64,000 bases of DNA from RYN-111 sp963760125 (GCA_963760125.1 CAVXBV010000014.1:62001-126000), one strand, 5' to 3'; positions 8,860 to 17,379 are shown, numbered from the stretch's first letter. Translations and numbers: made by a program. Notes: generated by a model not told the origin, from the sequence alone.

Positions 8860-10567
8860 TCAGCCGTTACCGTTCTTGTACGGCAGCTGCATGCCGCTCG
8901 GGTAGTCGGCGGTGCCGTAGCCGACTCTCATGGTGGCCCCGCTCACCTTCAGGTTCACGCGGAGCTGCTCGTTCAGCGCTACGACGGGTTGCCCCGAGAT
9001 CGGGAGCTGCACCGTGAACGGCCGGAAGCCCGTGCAACCCCATCCCGCCGCTGGTGCTTGATAGGTGGTGGTGGACGTGATGGGGATCAGGACGGACTTC
9101 ACCGTGCCGTCGCTCCTCAGCAGCTCCAGGCTCGCGGTGAAGGTGGGGCGGTCCGTGGTGTTACCGCTGTTGGTGGCCGCCCAGAACGTCAGCGACCCGG
9201 TTCCTTTGAGCGTGGAGGCAGCGGGCATCCGGTATCTCCAGCTCGCGAGCTGGCCGTCGTCGAGGGAGTCGCTGCTGGGGCCAGGTAACGGCCCGCGGCG
9301 GCGGTGAAGTCCTGGGAGTAGGCGTACAGCGGCCCGCTGGGAGGAGCCGTGCCCCCGCTGCGCGAGACCGGCATGTCGGACAGCGCGTTCGTGCTGCCCG
9401 GCGTCACGGCGTTGTTGAAGTTGTAACCGACCAACGTCCCACCCGGCGCGCTGGTGCTCACCGCGCCGGTCAAAGACGCACAGGAGGGCGGGGGCGGGAC
9501 GGGAGTGGGCAGCGGCGCCGCGGTCTCGGTCGGCGTGGCGGTGGGACTGGCCGTCGCCGTGGCCGTCGCAGTCGGGCTCGGCGTCACCACCCCTCCACAT
9601 GGCGCTGACCTTGATGGCCGTGGTCGCCACCAGGTCGGAGAAGTAGCCAGGTTGGGCGACCGAGGTTGCCCGGAAGGTGGTGGTCCACGTGTAGGCCGAG
9701 TTCGGCGAGGCCGGGATGTCCGCTACTGCGAAGAAGTTGTCCTGCTCGAGCGGCTCGATCAGGGAGGTCTGAGCAGGGTTCCACAAGGTGTCCGGCGGTG
9801 CCGGCGCGGTCTCCAGAGCATTGGCGTTGAAGACGCTGTCGCCGTTCGTGTCGTCGTAGAACTTCCAGAGGCCGGCGCCGCCCCCTGTGGCAGCCAGCGT
9901 CCAGCGGTCCCGAGCCCCGTTGTTCTTCAGGGTGAACTAGTACACCGCCTGGCTGTCCGGGTAGCGGCACTGGGTCAGCCCACCACCCGTCGGGGTGAAC
10001 TTGTAGTCAGGCAGCGGCAGTCCGCGCTTGGTGGCGGTCACGACGGTGGAGTAGCTGCGCGAGTGGGGCTTGCCCAGCGAGGTCCAGGTCACGAGCACGG
10101 TGAGCCGCTTGTAGGTGGCTCCGAAGGCGTCGGTGGGCTGCGTGACGTACTGGCGCACCTTGTAGGTCAGGCCGTTCTGCGCGTAGCTGGTGACGTGCGG
10201 GAAGATGCCGCCGGCCGGGTCGGTGGGGGCAAGCGGCTCGACGCCGGTGCCCGATGTCTGGTCGGTCTTGGGGTTGAAGCACAGGCATGTCGCCACGGCG
10301 GGAGTACGCGTGGCTTCCCCGGTGTTGAGGTCGGTGAAGCGCATCGACAGCGAGTCGTAGCCGAGGGCGCGAGACTTCTCCACAGTCTGGCTGAGCAGGT
10401 CGCCGGCCTGCTGGTTCTGCTGGGAGAAGAGGGACGTGTGCACGCCACTGATCAGGGCCATGGACAGCGCGCTGAAGGCCATGGCCGCGATGGTCAGCGC
10501 GATGACCACCTCCAGCAGGCTGAAGCCGTCGTCTCTCCCACGGCACGTCGTCGCTTCAGTAGGGCAC
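8860..10567 (-). CDS. Large PilV-like pilin with secreted C-terminal extension; contains in-frame TAG and frame changes
   Basis: The prepilin leader DDG/FSLLEVVIALTIAAMAFSAL is clear. An AAGGAGG ribosome-binding site at 10577-10583 puts the start near 10567, but the local frame is disturbed and no start codon is in phase. The first part (to about residue 210) has CLCFNPKTD and a beta-rich pilin head. It ends at a TAG at 9937-9939. The same frame then continues immediately as FTLKNNGARDRWTLAATGGG for more than 110 codons, with no new start codon or ribosome-binding site. The TAG therefore looks like an interruption of one long gene. Frame changes follow near 9592 (inside a Pro/Thr/Ala linker) and 9285. 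The C-terminal domain ends ADYPSGMQLPYKNGNG at 8860. The full product would be about 565 residues, long for a PilV, and may carry an adhesive tip domain (inference). Confidence 0.6.
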
Positions 10568-10650
10568 GCAGTACGTCCTCCTTCGGCAACACGCTCAGCT
10601 CGCCTTGAGCGCATGAACGGGCACAGCGGCCACGTGCCGACACGCAGCAT

Positions 10651-10676
10651 GGGGCGGTGCCGACAGGCACCGCCCC
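10651..10676 (-). terminator. Terminator after pilA1
   Basis: A perfect 11-base stem (GGGGCGGTGCC / GGCACCGCCCC) with a four-base loop lies directly at the end of pilA1. It overlaps the first base of the stop codon and precedes the PilV-like gene. It has no T-run, as is common in high-GC actinobacteria. Confidence 0.75.
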
Positions 10677-11196
10677 TACGCTACGGTCCGTCTCCGGACT
10701 GACGCCGGATCAGTGATGACTATCGGGGTACCGGCGATGACGGTCCAGGCGGTGAGCCGGAGCACCGAGTCGGCGTTGGTTGCTCGGCGCGACGGCCTTG
10801 AGGCCACCCTTGTTCTCACGTACCGGTAGTAGCCCTTGGCGTCGCCGGTGGCCGTTGGCGGAGCCCTTCTGGCGAGCCACGCACGCAGTAGGCGTAGCGC
10901 GTAGGGGACACGGAGAAGCACGCCCGCCTCAAGGACGTTCTCGCCGGTGGCCTGGATCTTGATGGGGGCGGAGCCATCGGCCGTACGACCTGGGAGTCGG
11001 TGAAGTCGGACTCCATCTCGTTGGCGACCTGCTTGATGTCGCTCTTGATGCCGGCGTCGACACCCTTCTGGCGCTGGTTGAGGAACACCGGGATGGCGAT
11101 CGCGGCGAGGATGCCGATGATGATGATGACGACGAGGAGCTCGATGAGCGTGAAGCCGCCCTCGTTCTCCTGGGCCTTGCGGATCCGAGCGAGCAT
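10676..11196 (-). CDS. Type IV pilin, cassette 1 (frame disrupted)
   Basis: A major-pilin-type prepilin. The start MLARIRKAQENEGG is followed by FTLIELLVVIIIIGILAAIA and IPVFLNQRQKGVDAGIKSD. This is a classical class III leader with glutamate at mature position 5 and the long N-terminal alpha helix. The ATG at 11196 has AGGAGG eight bases upstream. Downstream of VANEMESDFTDSQVV, several indels (first near 10985) scramble the globular head. Fragments TGENVLEA, TRYAYCV, ATGDAKGYY, NKGGLKA and TAWTVIAGTP can still be read in three frames, matching the usual pilin head. The product would be about 170 residues, the longest of the three. It has its own riboswitch upstream and terminator downstream. 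Confidence 0.82.
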
Positions 11197-11201
11197 AGCG
11201 A

Positions 11202-11216
11202 TGTCCTCCTGGGACA
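11202..11216 (-). promoter_or_regulatory. Hairpin covering the pilA1 Shine-Dalgarno sequence
   Basis: In the mRNA the sequence TGTCC-CAGGA-GGACA forms a five-base stem that includes part of the AGGAGG ribosome-binding site. The same arrangement occurs before pilA3. It is a candidate translational expression platform for the upstream riboswitch (inference). Confidence 0.4.
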
Positions 11217-11273
11217 AGTTGAGTGAGCCGCGCGGTGATAGAGAGAAGCGTCCTGGCGCGACCCTCCGAGGAA

Positions 11274-11353
11274 GTGCAGGCCGAGGCAGCTGGGCTGACC
11301 TGGCGTCAGGTCCCCTGGCTTTGCGACCCCACCTCACGGCGGGTGTGCCTTGA
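11274..11353 (-). promoter_or_regulatory. Cyclic di-GMP-I (GEMM-I) riboswitch aptamer, pilA1 leader
   Basis: The leader reads AAGGCACACCC, a GNRA-type capped stem (CCCGCC-GTGA-GGTGGGG), then TCGCAAAGCC, a second hairpin GACCTG-ACGC-CAGGTC, and CAGCCCAGCTGCCTCGG. These match the GEMM-I core in order: the GGCAAACC-like ligand-pocket strand, the tetraloop stem P1b/P2, the invariant CGCAAAGCC receptor strand, and the P3-distal AGC..GG..ACCG segment. By alignment with the Vibrio cholerae Vc2 aptamer, the ligand-contacting base at position 20 is G. This favours c-di-GMP over the cGAMP-sensing variants (inference). The aptamer ends about 75 bases before the pilA1 start. Confidence 0.85.
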
Positions 11354-11447
11354 TTGGCGATGTCTTCGTGTGGATGACCCCCGGATCGGAACCTCTGTCA
11401 GGTCCCTTCCTCAGCCGGGGCGACTCCCCGAAGGTCACGCAGATCGG

Positions 11448-11484
11448 AACGCACCAAGGGCCCCGCCGGGGCCCTTGGTGCGTT
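11448..11484 (-). terminator. Terminator after pilA2
   Basis: A 17-base perfect stem (AACGCACCAAGGGCCCC and its complement) with a three-base loop starts seven bases beyond the pilA2 stop, upstream of the cassette 1 promoter region. It is the strongest hairpin in the window. The rest of 11354-11447 is the presumed promoter region of pilA1. Confidence 0.85.
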
Positions 11485-11490
11485 CCCGTA

Positions 11491-11813
11491 CTACGTGGCC
11501 GAGCCGAGGATGGTTGTCCAGGTGCCGACACTCTTCACGTTTCCGGTGGCAGTACACCCGGCCGGGTCGGTCAGGCTGGGGGCCACCGCCTTGCGGGTAC
11601 TGCTGGGTGTCGGTGAACGCCGTCTCCATCTGCGTGGCGGCGTTGCTTCAGGTCGCACTTGACGCCGGCGTCGACGCCCTTCTTGCGCTGGTTGAGGAAG
11701 ACCGGGATGGCGATCGCGGCGAGGATGCCGATGATGATGATGACGACGAGGAGCTCGATGAGGGTGAAGCCGCCCTCACGCTCTCCTGGGCCTTACGGAT
11801 GACGAGCAAGCAT
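11491..11813 (-). CDS. Type IV pilin, cassette 2 (short, frame disrupted)
   Basis: The ATG at 11813 begins MLARxIRKAQE, then an EGG/FTLIELLVVIIIIGILAAIA leader and helix nearly identical to those of the flanking pilins, then IPVFLNQRKKGVDAGVKCDL. Indels occur right after the start (extra T near 11803), near 11784, 11645 and 11595. The readable C-terminus is METAFTDTQQYPQGG, then PAGCTATGNVKSVGTWTTILGSAT. About 107 residues are encoded, some 35-65 fewer than the neighbours. A cysteine pair (KCDL, GCTA) could form the usual pilin disulfide. Unlike pilA1 and pilA3, no AGGAGG precedes the ATG; the equivalent region reads CTCCTAAAGACACTCCAG. It may be a poorly translated or decaying copy. Confidence 0.75.
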
Positions 11814-11877
11814 CTGGAGTGTCTTTAGGAGATCGGTGAGCTGCGCGGAGTGCCGGTCCCTCACGCGCCCAGGAGAG

Positions 11878-11956
11878 TGCCAGCCGAGGTAGCTGGGCGG
11901 ACGCGCGATGGAGTCTCCCTGGCTTTGCGACCCCGTCTCGCGACGGGTGTGCCGTG
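11878..11956 (-). promoter_or_regulatory. Cyclic di-GMP-I (GEMM-I) riboswitch aptamer, pilA2 leader
   Basis: Same core as the other two: ACGGCACACCC, stem CCCGTC-GCGA-GACGGGG capped by a GNRA loop, TCGCAAAGCC, a variable second hairpin region, and CGCCCAGCTACCTCGG. The stem shows compensating changes relative to cassettes 1 and 3 (GTC/GAC against GCC/GGC), which supports selection on RNA structure. It ends about 65 bases before the pilA2 start. Confidence 0.85.
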
Positions 11957-12050
11957 TTTGGTCGAGCGGCTCGATGACGTCAGAGATCGTGGGCTGCCTG
12001 TCACCGCACCAGCCGCTTAGAGCGCGATCAGGGGAACCTTCGCCGGACGC

Positions 12051-12084
12051 AGCAGGGGGCGGACCCGGCGGGCCCGCCCCTGCT
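12051..12084 (-). terminator. Terminator after pilA3
   Basis: The inverted repeat AGCAGGGG ... CCCCTGCT, extended inward by a GCGG/CCGC pairing across a single-base bulge, starts 22 bases beyond the pilA3 stop codon. It completes the riboswitch-pilin-terminator pattern. Confidence 0.7.
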
Positions 12085-12106
12085 GTCATCTGTTCGATCA
12101 TGCGGG

Positions 12107-12534
12107 TCAGCTGACGTCCGCAGCGCTGCAGGCACCTGTGGACAGGCCGCCCTGGTGCGGAGTAGTAGTAGTACTCTTGCCGGTGGCGTTAGTAGCGGAG
12201 CCCGTGGCGAGGTAGTCGACGACGCAGTAGGCGGTAGCGGCAGACGTTGACGTTCGCAGGCGCAGTCCGGCAGCTGGTTCTCGTGCGGTCGCCTTAACGG
12301 CGAACGGCCAGCGTAGCTCGGGACAGCGGTGTTGTCGGTGAAGGAGGACTCCATCTCGTTGGCGACGTTGCGAGAGTCGCTCTTGATGGCCGCGTCGAAG
12401 CCCTTCTGGCGCTGGTTCAGGAAGACCGGGATGGCGATCGCGGCGAGGATGCCGATGATGATGATGACGACGAGGAGCTCGATGAGGGTGAAGCCCTCGT
12501 CGTTCTCCTGGGCCTTGCGGATGCGAGCGAGCAT
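12107..12534 (-). CDS. Type IV pilin, cassette 3 (frame disrupted)
   Basis: MLARIRKAQENDEG/FTLIELLVVIIIIGILAAIA is a canonical prepilin leader and helix, followed by IPVFLNQRQKGFDAAIKSDS and VANEMESSFTDNTAVPSYAG. The head continues in shifted frames (changes near 12310 and 12235) to YCVVDYLATGSATNATGKST and HQGGLSTGACSAADVS, with two cysteines able to form the C-terminal disulfide loop. The length is about 142 residues. The start ATG at 12534 has AGGAGG nine bases upstream. It is the first pilin gene after pilC in the direction of transcription and has its own riboswitch. Confidence 0.85.
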
Positions 12535-12539
12535 TGCGG

Positions 12540-12554
12540 TGTCCTCCTAGGACA
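12540..12554 (-). promoter_or_regulatory. Hairpin covering the pilA3 Shine-Dalgarno sequence
   Basis: In the mRNA, TGTCCT-AGG-AGGACA forms a six-base perfect stem that sequesters AGGAGG. Upstream in the same leader, GAGCCGCG and CGCGGCTC can pair around 28 bases, offering an alternative fold. This fits a translational on/off platform for the aptamer (inference). Confidence 0.45.
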
Positions 12555-12618
12555 AGATGGGCGCGAGCCGCGCGGTAGTAGTGCGAATGGTCGTCCCCCA
12601 CGCGGCTCCTCCGAGGAG

Positions 12619-12700
12619 GTGCCGGCCGAGGCGGCTGGGCTGACCTGGTTCCCGGGTCCCCTGGCTTTGCGACCCCGCCTCGCGGCGGGTGTGCCTTGTG
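12619..12700 (-). promoter_or_regulatory. Cyclic di-GMP-I (GEMM-I) riboswitch aptamer, pilA3 leader
   Basis: AAGGCACACCC, stem CCCGCC-GCGA-GGCGGGG, TCGCAAAGCC, P3 arm GGGGACC...GGTC, and CAGCCCAGCCGCCTCGG follow the GEMM-I order exactly. It is followed by CTCCT-CGG-AGGAG, a small hairpin also partly conserved in cassette 1 (CCT-CGG-AGG). The G at the Vc2-20 position is kept. The pilA3 start codon is about 85 bases downstream. Confidence 0.87.
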
Positions 12701-12809
12701 CTGGGCCTTGCGGCTCTGATGACACCTACTCCATCGGACCGGTCGAGCGACGGCTTGAGAGCCATCTGCCAGGATATTTCGACGAGCACCGGACACGCCG
12801 ACAGGCGCC

Positions 12810-12832
12810 CGGCCCGCGGTGGCGTCGGGCCG
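12810..12832 (-). terminator. Hairpin after pilC
   Basis: CGGCCCG and CGGGCCG form a seven-base stem with a nine-base loop 18 bases beyond the pilC stop, separating pilBTC from the pilin cassettes. Bases 12701-12809 hold the presumed pilA3 promoter region and no gene. Confidence 0.5.
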
Positions 12833-12849
12833 CTGAGACCGACGAGCGC

Positions 12850-14082
12850 TCAGTTGATGAGGTCGAAGATCTTGAAGATGGGCATGTAGAGCGCCACGAT
12901 CATCGAGCCGACGATGCCGCCGAGGAAGGCGATCATGAGCGGCTCGATCAGGGCGGTGAGCGACTCCGTCGTCGCCTCGACCTCCTGGTCGTAGAACTCC
13001 GCGATCTTGTGCAGCATCGTGTCGAGCGCGCCGGTGTCCTCACCGACGGCCATCATCTGCACCACCATCGGGGGGAAGACCGGGTGCTCGGTCGAGCGGC
13101 TTGGACAGCGACTCACCAGTGCGCACGCTCTCCTGCACGGCCCGGGTGGCCCGCTCGAGCACGACGTTGCCGGTGGTCTCCGCGACGATGTCGAGGCTCT
13201 GCAGGATCGGCACGCCGGAGCTCATCATGGTGCCGAGGTTGCGGGCGAACCGGGTCAGCGCGATCTTCTGGAACAGGTCGCCGAAGACCGGCAGCTTCAG
13301 CTTCAGCGGGTCGACGATGTTGCGGACCCGGTCGTGCCGCTTGATCCGCTTCCAGACCTGGAGCCCGCCGATGACGCAGGAGGATCACCGGGATGATCAT
13401 GACCTTCAGCGCCTGAGGACAGGATGACCAGGATCCGCGTCGGCAGCGGGCAGCGTGCCGCCCAGGGTGTCGAACAGGCTCGCGAAGGTCGGCACGATGA
13501 ACAGCAGCATGCCGATCGACGGCCACGAGGGCGATGCACAGCACGACGACCGGGTAGGTCATCGCCGCCTTGACCTTGCCGCGGAGCTTGACCTCGGCCT
13601 CGTAGTTGCCGGCGATCTGCAGCATGCACCGTGTCCAGGAAGCCGCCGACCTCGCCGGCCCGGCACATGTTGACCATGAGCGGCGGGAAGGCGTCGGGGT
13701 GCTTGGCCATCGCGCTGGACAGCGAGTTGCCGGTCTCGATGTCGTTGCGCACCTCGCCCAGGACGCGGGCGAGCTCCTTGTTCTCCGTCTGCTCGGTCAG
13801 GATGTTCAGGGCCCGCAGCAGCGAGAGCCCGCTGTTGACCATGGTGGCGAACTGGCGGGCGAAGACCGCCAGGTCCTTGAGCTTGACCTTCTTCTTGCCC
13901 TGAAGCCCGGGATCTTGATCTCCTTGTTCATCCCGGCGTTCGCCTGCGTGATGCTGACGGGCGCGTAGCCCATCTGCTTCAGCTTGGTCGCGACCTGGCT
14001 GGGCGACTCGGCGTCGAGCGTGCCGGTCTTCATGGCGCCGGCGCTGGTCGCGGACCTTGTACTCGTACGTCGCGGTTGCCAT
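12850..14082 (-). CDS. pilC: Type IV pilus inner-membrane platform protein PilC (frame disrupted)
   Basis: PilC is the polytopic platform on which the PilB and PilT motors act. MATATYEYKVRD opens the protein, followed by a GTLDAESPSQVATKLKQMGY segment typical of the family. The first T2SSF domain is KLKDLAVFARQFATMVNSGL through HPDAFPPLMVNMCRAGEVGG. The second is QKIALTRFARNLGTMMSSGV through HPVFPPMVVQMMAVGEDTGA. The terminal membrane segment GGIVGSMIVALYMPIFKIFD ends in LIN. About 405 residues, normal. At least six indels (near 14040, 13910, 13625, 13520, 13440, 13380 and 13100) break the frame, yet every conserved block is present in order. Confidence 0.9.
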
Positions 14083-14095
14083 CAGTGCATCCCTC

Positions 14096-15579
14096 TCAGC
14101 CCGGCCGCAGAGGCGGTTGAAGTCCTCGACGTGGTGGCACTTCTCGAGCGCCGCGTCGTAGGTGATCTTGCCCTTCTTCACCAGCTCGGCGAGGTGCTGG
14201 TCCATCGTGGCCATGCCGTGCTTCGCCCCGGCCTGCATCGCCGAGTAGATCTGGTGGGTCTTGCCCTCGCGGATCAGGTTGCGGATGGCCGGCGTGGCGA
14301 CCAGGACCTCCGTGGCCACGACCCGACCCTTGCCGTCCGCGGTCTTGACGCAGCTGCTGGCAGACCACGCCCTGGAGCGCGCCGGCGAGCTGGACGCGGA
14401 CCTGCTGCTGCTGGTGCGGCGGGAAGACGTCGATGACGCGGTCGATCGTCTGCGCGGCGTCCTGGGTGTGCAGGGTCGCCATGACGAGGTGGCCGGTCTC
14501 GGCGGCGGTGAGGGCGATCTCGATCGTCTCGAGGTCGCGCATCTCACCGACCAGGATGATGTCGGGGTCCTGCCGCAGCACGTGCTTGAGCGCGTTCTTG
14601 AAGGAGTGGGTGTCCTCCCCCACCTCGCGCTGGTTGACCAGGCAGGCCTTGTGCTCGTGGAGGAACTCGATCGGGTCCTCGACGGTCATGATGTGGTCGC
14701 GGCGGTTGCGGTTCGCCAGGTCGACGACCGCGGCCAGGGTCGTGGACTTGCCGGAGCCGGTGGGGCCCGTGACGAGGACGAAGCCACGCGGGAGCATGGC
14801 GAAGTTGCGACACGGTGGGCGGGACGCCCAGGTCCTCGAGCGGCTTGATCTCGTAGGGGATGAGGCGGAAGGCCGCGCCGATCGCGTCCTTCTGCTTGTA
14901 GACGTTGACCCGGAAGCGGGCCCGCCCGGGACGCTGTAGGCGAAGTCGAGCTCCCACTCCTCCTCGAACTTCTCCCGCTGCTTCTGGCTCAGGATGGCGT
15001 AGATGAGCTTCGGTCAGCGCGACCGGCGTCAGGACCGGTCGGTCTTCCATCGGCGTCAGCGCGCCGTTCTGGCGCACCGTGGGCCGGGCGCCGGCGGTGA
15101 GGTGCAGGTCGGAGCAGCCACGGTCCAAGGTCTCGATCAGCAGGTCGGAGAGGAAGCTCGAGTCGTCGGAGGTGTCCTCGGCGCCGATGCGCACCGAGCC
15201 CTTGTCCTCCTGCGCCGGCAGAGCCGGCGCCGTCGGTGTCTCGGCGCACCGCTGTGGCACAGCGACGGAGGGCGCAGCCGCGGGCGGTCAGAAGCGGCAG
15301 CGGCGGCGCGCTCACGGGTGCCGCGGCAGGAGCAACGGCGACCGGCTCGTAGATCGGGCGTCGGGGCAGGCGGGCTCATCACCGGCGCCGGGGCGCTGCC
15401 ACCGCCGCAACCGGGGCGGCAGGCGCCGGCGGGGCAGCGGCGAAGGCGAAGGACGGCTGGGCCATGTCCAGCGCGTCGGTCGACGCGAGCTGAGGGGCAG
15501 GCTTCCACGCAGCGTCGAGCGGCGACGATTCCGTCGTGCCGCCCTGCTGGCTCCCTGCGGCGCCGTAGTAGTCGTCCAC
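14096..15579 (-). CDS. pilT: Type IV pilus retraction ATPase PilT with long N-terminal extension (frame disrupted)
   Basis: A hexameric ATPase that depolymerises pili. The Walker A motif is GPTGSGKSTT. It is followed by the Asp box IMTVEDPIEFLHEHK, Walker B region RQDPDIILVGEMRDLETI, the His box TAAETGHLVMATLHTQDA, and the PilT-type AIRNLIREGKTHQIYSAMQA element that distinguishes retraction from extension ATPases. The start GTG at 15579 has AGGAGG seven bases upstream. About 130 residues of low-complexity Ala/Pro-rich sequence precede the conserved domain, which begins near LLIETLDRGCSDLHLTAGAR; ordinary PilT proteins lack this. Frame changes lie near 15410, 15340, 15010, 14925, 14815 and 14355. 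The 3' end is uncertain because one frame runs into pilC without a stop. Confidence 0.9.
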
Positions 15580-15676
15580 CTGCACTCCTCCTGAGGACTC
15601 GACGTACGAGTGAGTACGAGTCCCTGAGGGCTTCGACCACTCGGGGCACTCGCTTGAGCCGAACGGGCGAGCCGCG

Positions 15677-17379
15677 TCAGGCGACGACGCGGAAGATCTC
15701 CTCGATCGAGGTGATGCCCGACATGACCTTGAGCAGGCCGTCGTGGCGCAGCGTGATCATCCCCTGCTCGATGGCGACCTTGCGGATCGTCATCGACGAG
15801 GCGTGCTCGACGGTGAGACGCTCGATCTCCTCCGACATCGCCATCACCTCGTGCAGGGCGAGCCGTCCCTTGTAGCCGGTCTTGGAGCACGCGGAGCAGC
15901 CCGCGGGGCGGAAGATGCGTCGGGATGTCCATCCCGTCCTGCCAGGGGAAGTGGTTCTTGATCAGGACCTCGGGCGTCGGCTGGTAGGCCTCCTTGCACT
16001 TCGGGCACAGCTTGCGTGCCAAGCGCTGGGCCAGCACGGCCTCGACGGCCGAGCCGACGAGGAACGGCTCGATCCCCATCTCGGTGAGGCGGACGATGGC
16101 CGACGGTGCGTCGTTGGTGTGCAGGGTGGAGAGCACGAGGTGCCCGGTCAGGGCGGCCTCGACGGCGATGTGCGCGGTCTCGCCGTCGCGGATCTCACCG
16201 AGGAGCACGATGTCGGGGTCCGAGCGGAGGATGGAGCGCAGGGCTGCGGAGAAGGTCAGGCCCGCCTTGACGTTGGTCTGCACCTGGTTGATGCCGGGCA
16301 GGCGGTACTCCACCGGGTCCTCGACCGTGATGACGTTGACCTCGGGCTTGCTGACGATGTTGAGCGTCGCGTAGAGCGTCGTCGACTTGCCGGAACCGGT
16401 CGGACCGGTCACGAGGATCATCCCGTACGGCTTGATGAAGCTCTTGCTGAAGACCTCGTAGTTGGGGTCGGAGAAGCCCAGGTCGGAGAGCTTGAGCATC
16501 GCGGTGCTGTTGTCGAGCACACGCATGACGATCTTCTCGCCCCACACGGTGGGGAGGGTGGCGACGCGGAGGTCGATCTTCTTGCCGCTGGCGTTGACCG
16601 AGAGCCGGCCGTCCTGCGGGATGCGGCGCTCGGCGATGTTGATGTCCGCCATGATCTTCAGCCGCGAGGTGACACCTGCGGTGATGGTCTTCGGCGAGCG
16701 CATGACCTCGTGCAGCACGCCGTCGATGCGGAACCGGACGCGCAGGTCGCGCTCGGTGGGCTCGATGTGGATGTCCGAGGCGCGGTCCTGGATCGCCTGG
16801 GTGATGAGCAGGTTGACGAACTTGACGATCGGCGCGTCTTCGACGATCTCCTTGACGTTGCCGAGGTCGTCCTCGGCCTCGGTGTCGGCGTCGAGCGCCA
16901 TCGTGAGGTCGTCCATCTCGGCGTCGCCGCGGTGGTACTTGTTGATGGCGGCGAGGACGTCGGGCTTGGTGGCGACGACCGGCTTGACCTCGAGCCCGGT
17001 CAGCGAGCGGATGTCGTCGAGCGCGAAGACGTTGGCCGGGTCGGCCATGGCGACCACGAGCTTGCCCTCGTCGTACCCGATCGGGAGGGCGGTGTGGCGC
17101 CGGCAGACGAGGTCGGAGACGCGAGAGACAGCGGAGCCGTCGACGGGGAAGTCCGACGAGGTCGACGAACTGCATGCCGATCTGGGTGGCGAGGGCGGCG
17201 ACCAGCTGGGCCTCGGTGAGGATCCCGAGGTCGACGAGCACGCGACCGAGCGAGCGACCCAGTCGCTGCTGCTCGACGACAGCGCCCGACAGCTGCTCGT
17301 GGTTGACCAGCCCGCCCTCGAGCAGGATGTCGCCGAGCTGCTTCACGCGTGGGCTCCCAGTGGTCAGTTCGTCCCTCAT
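15677..17379 (-). CDS. pilB: Type IV pilus extension ATPase PilB
   Basis: Powers pilus polymerisation. An N-terminal GspE/MshE-type domain is present (VKQLGDILLEGGLVNHEQLS, LGRVLVDLGILTEAQLVAAL). A linker follows, then the ATPase core: ASDIHIEPTE, GRLSVNASGKKIDLRVATLP, Walker A GPTGSGKSTTLY, Asp box ITVEDPVEYRLPGINQVQTN, Walker B DPDIVLLGEIRD and His box LTGHLVLSTLHTNDAPSA. The zinc-binding CPKC...CSAC pair is characteristic of PilB/GspE. MshE-like N-domains bind c-di-GMP in some PilB proteins, which would fit this locus, but I cannot confirm the binding motif here. The start is taken as ATG 17379 (GTG 17391 also possible). Frame changes lie near 17155 and 15912. Confidence 0.93.

Noticed and set aside
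11325..12695. Repeated CTGGCTTTGCGACCCC segments as a CRISPR-like array
   Set aside because: Copies are ~600-700 bases apart, each before a pilin gene, with structure-preserving changes. They are riboswitch cores, not CRISPR repeats.
15580..15676. Possible small gene or leader between pilB and pilT
   Set aside because: Only 97 bases with short GACTCG/CGAGTC palindromes; no coding frame and no recognisable RNA motif.
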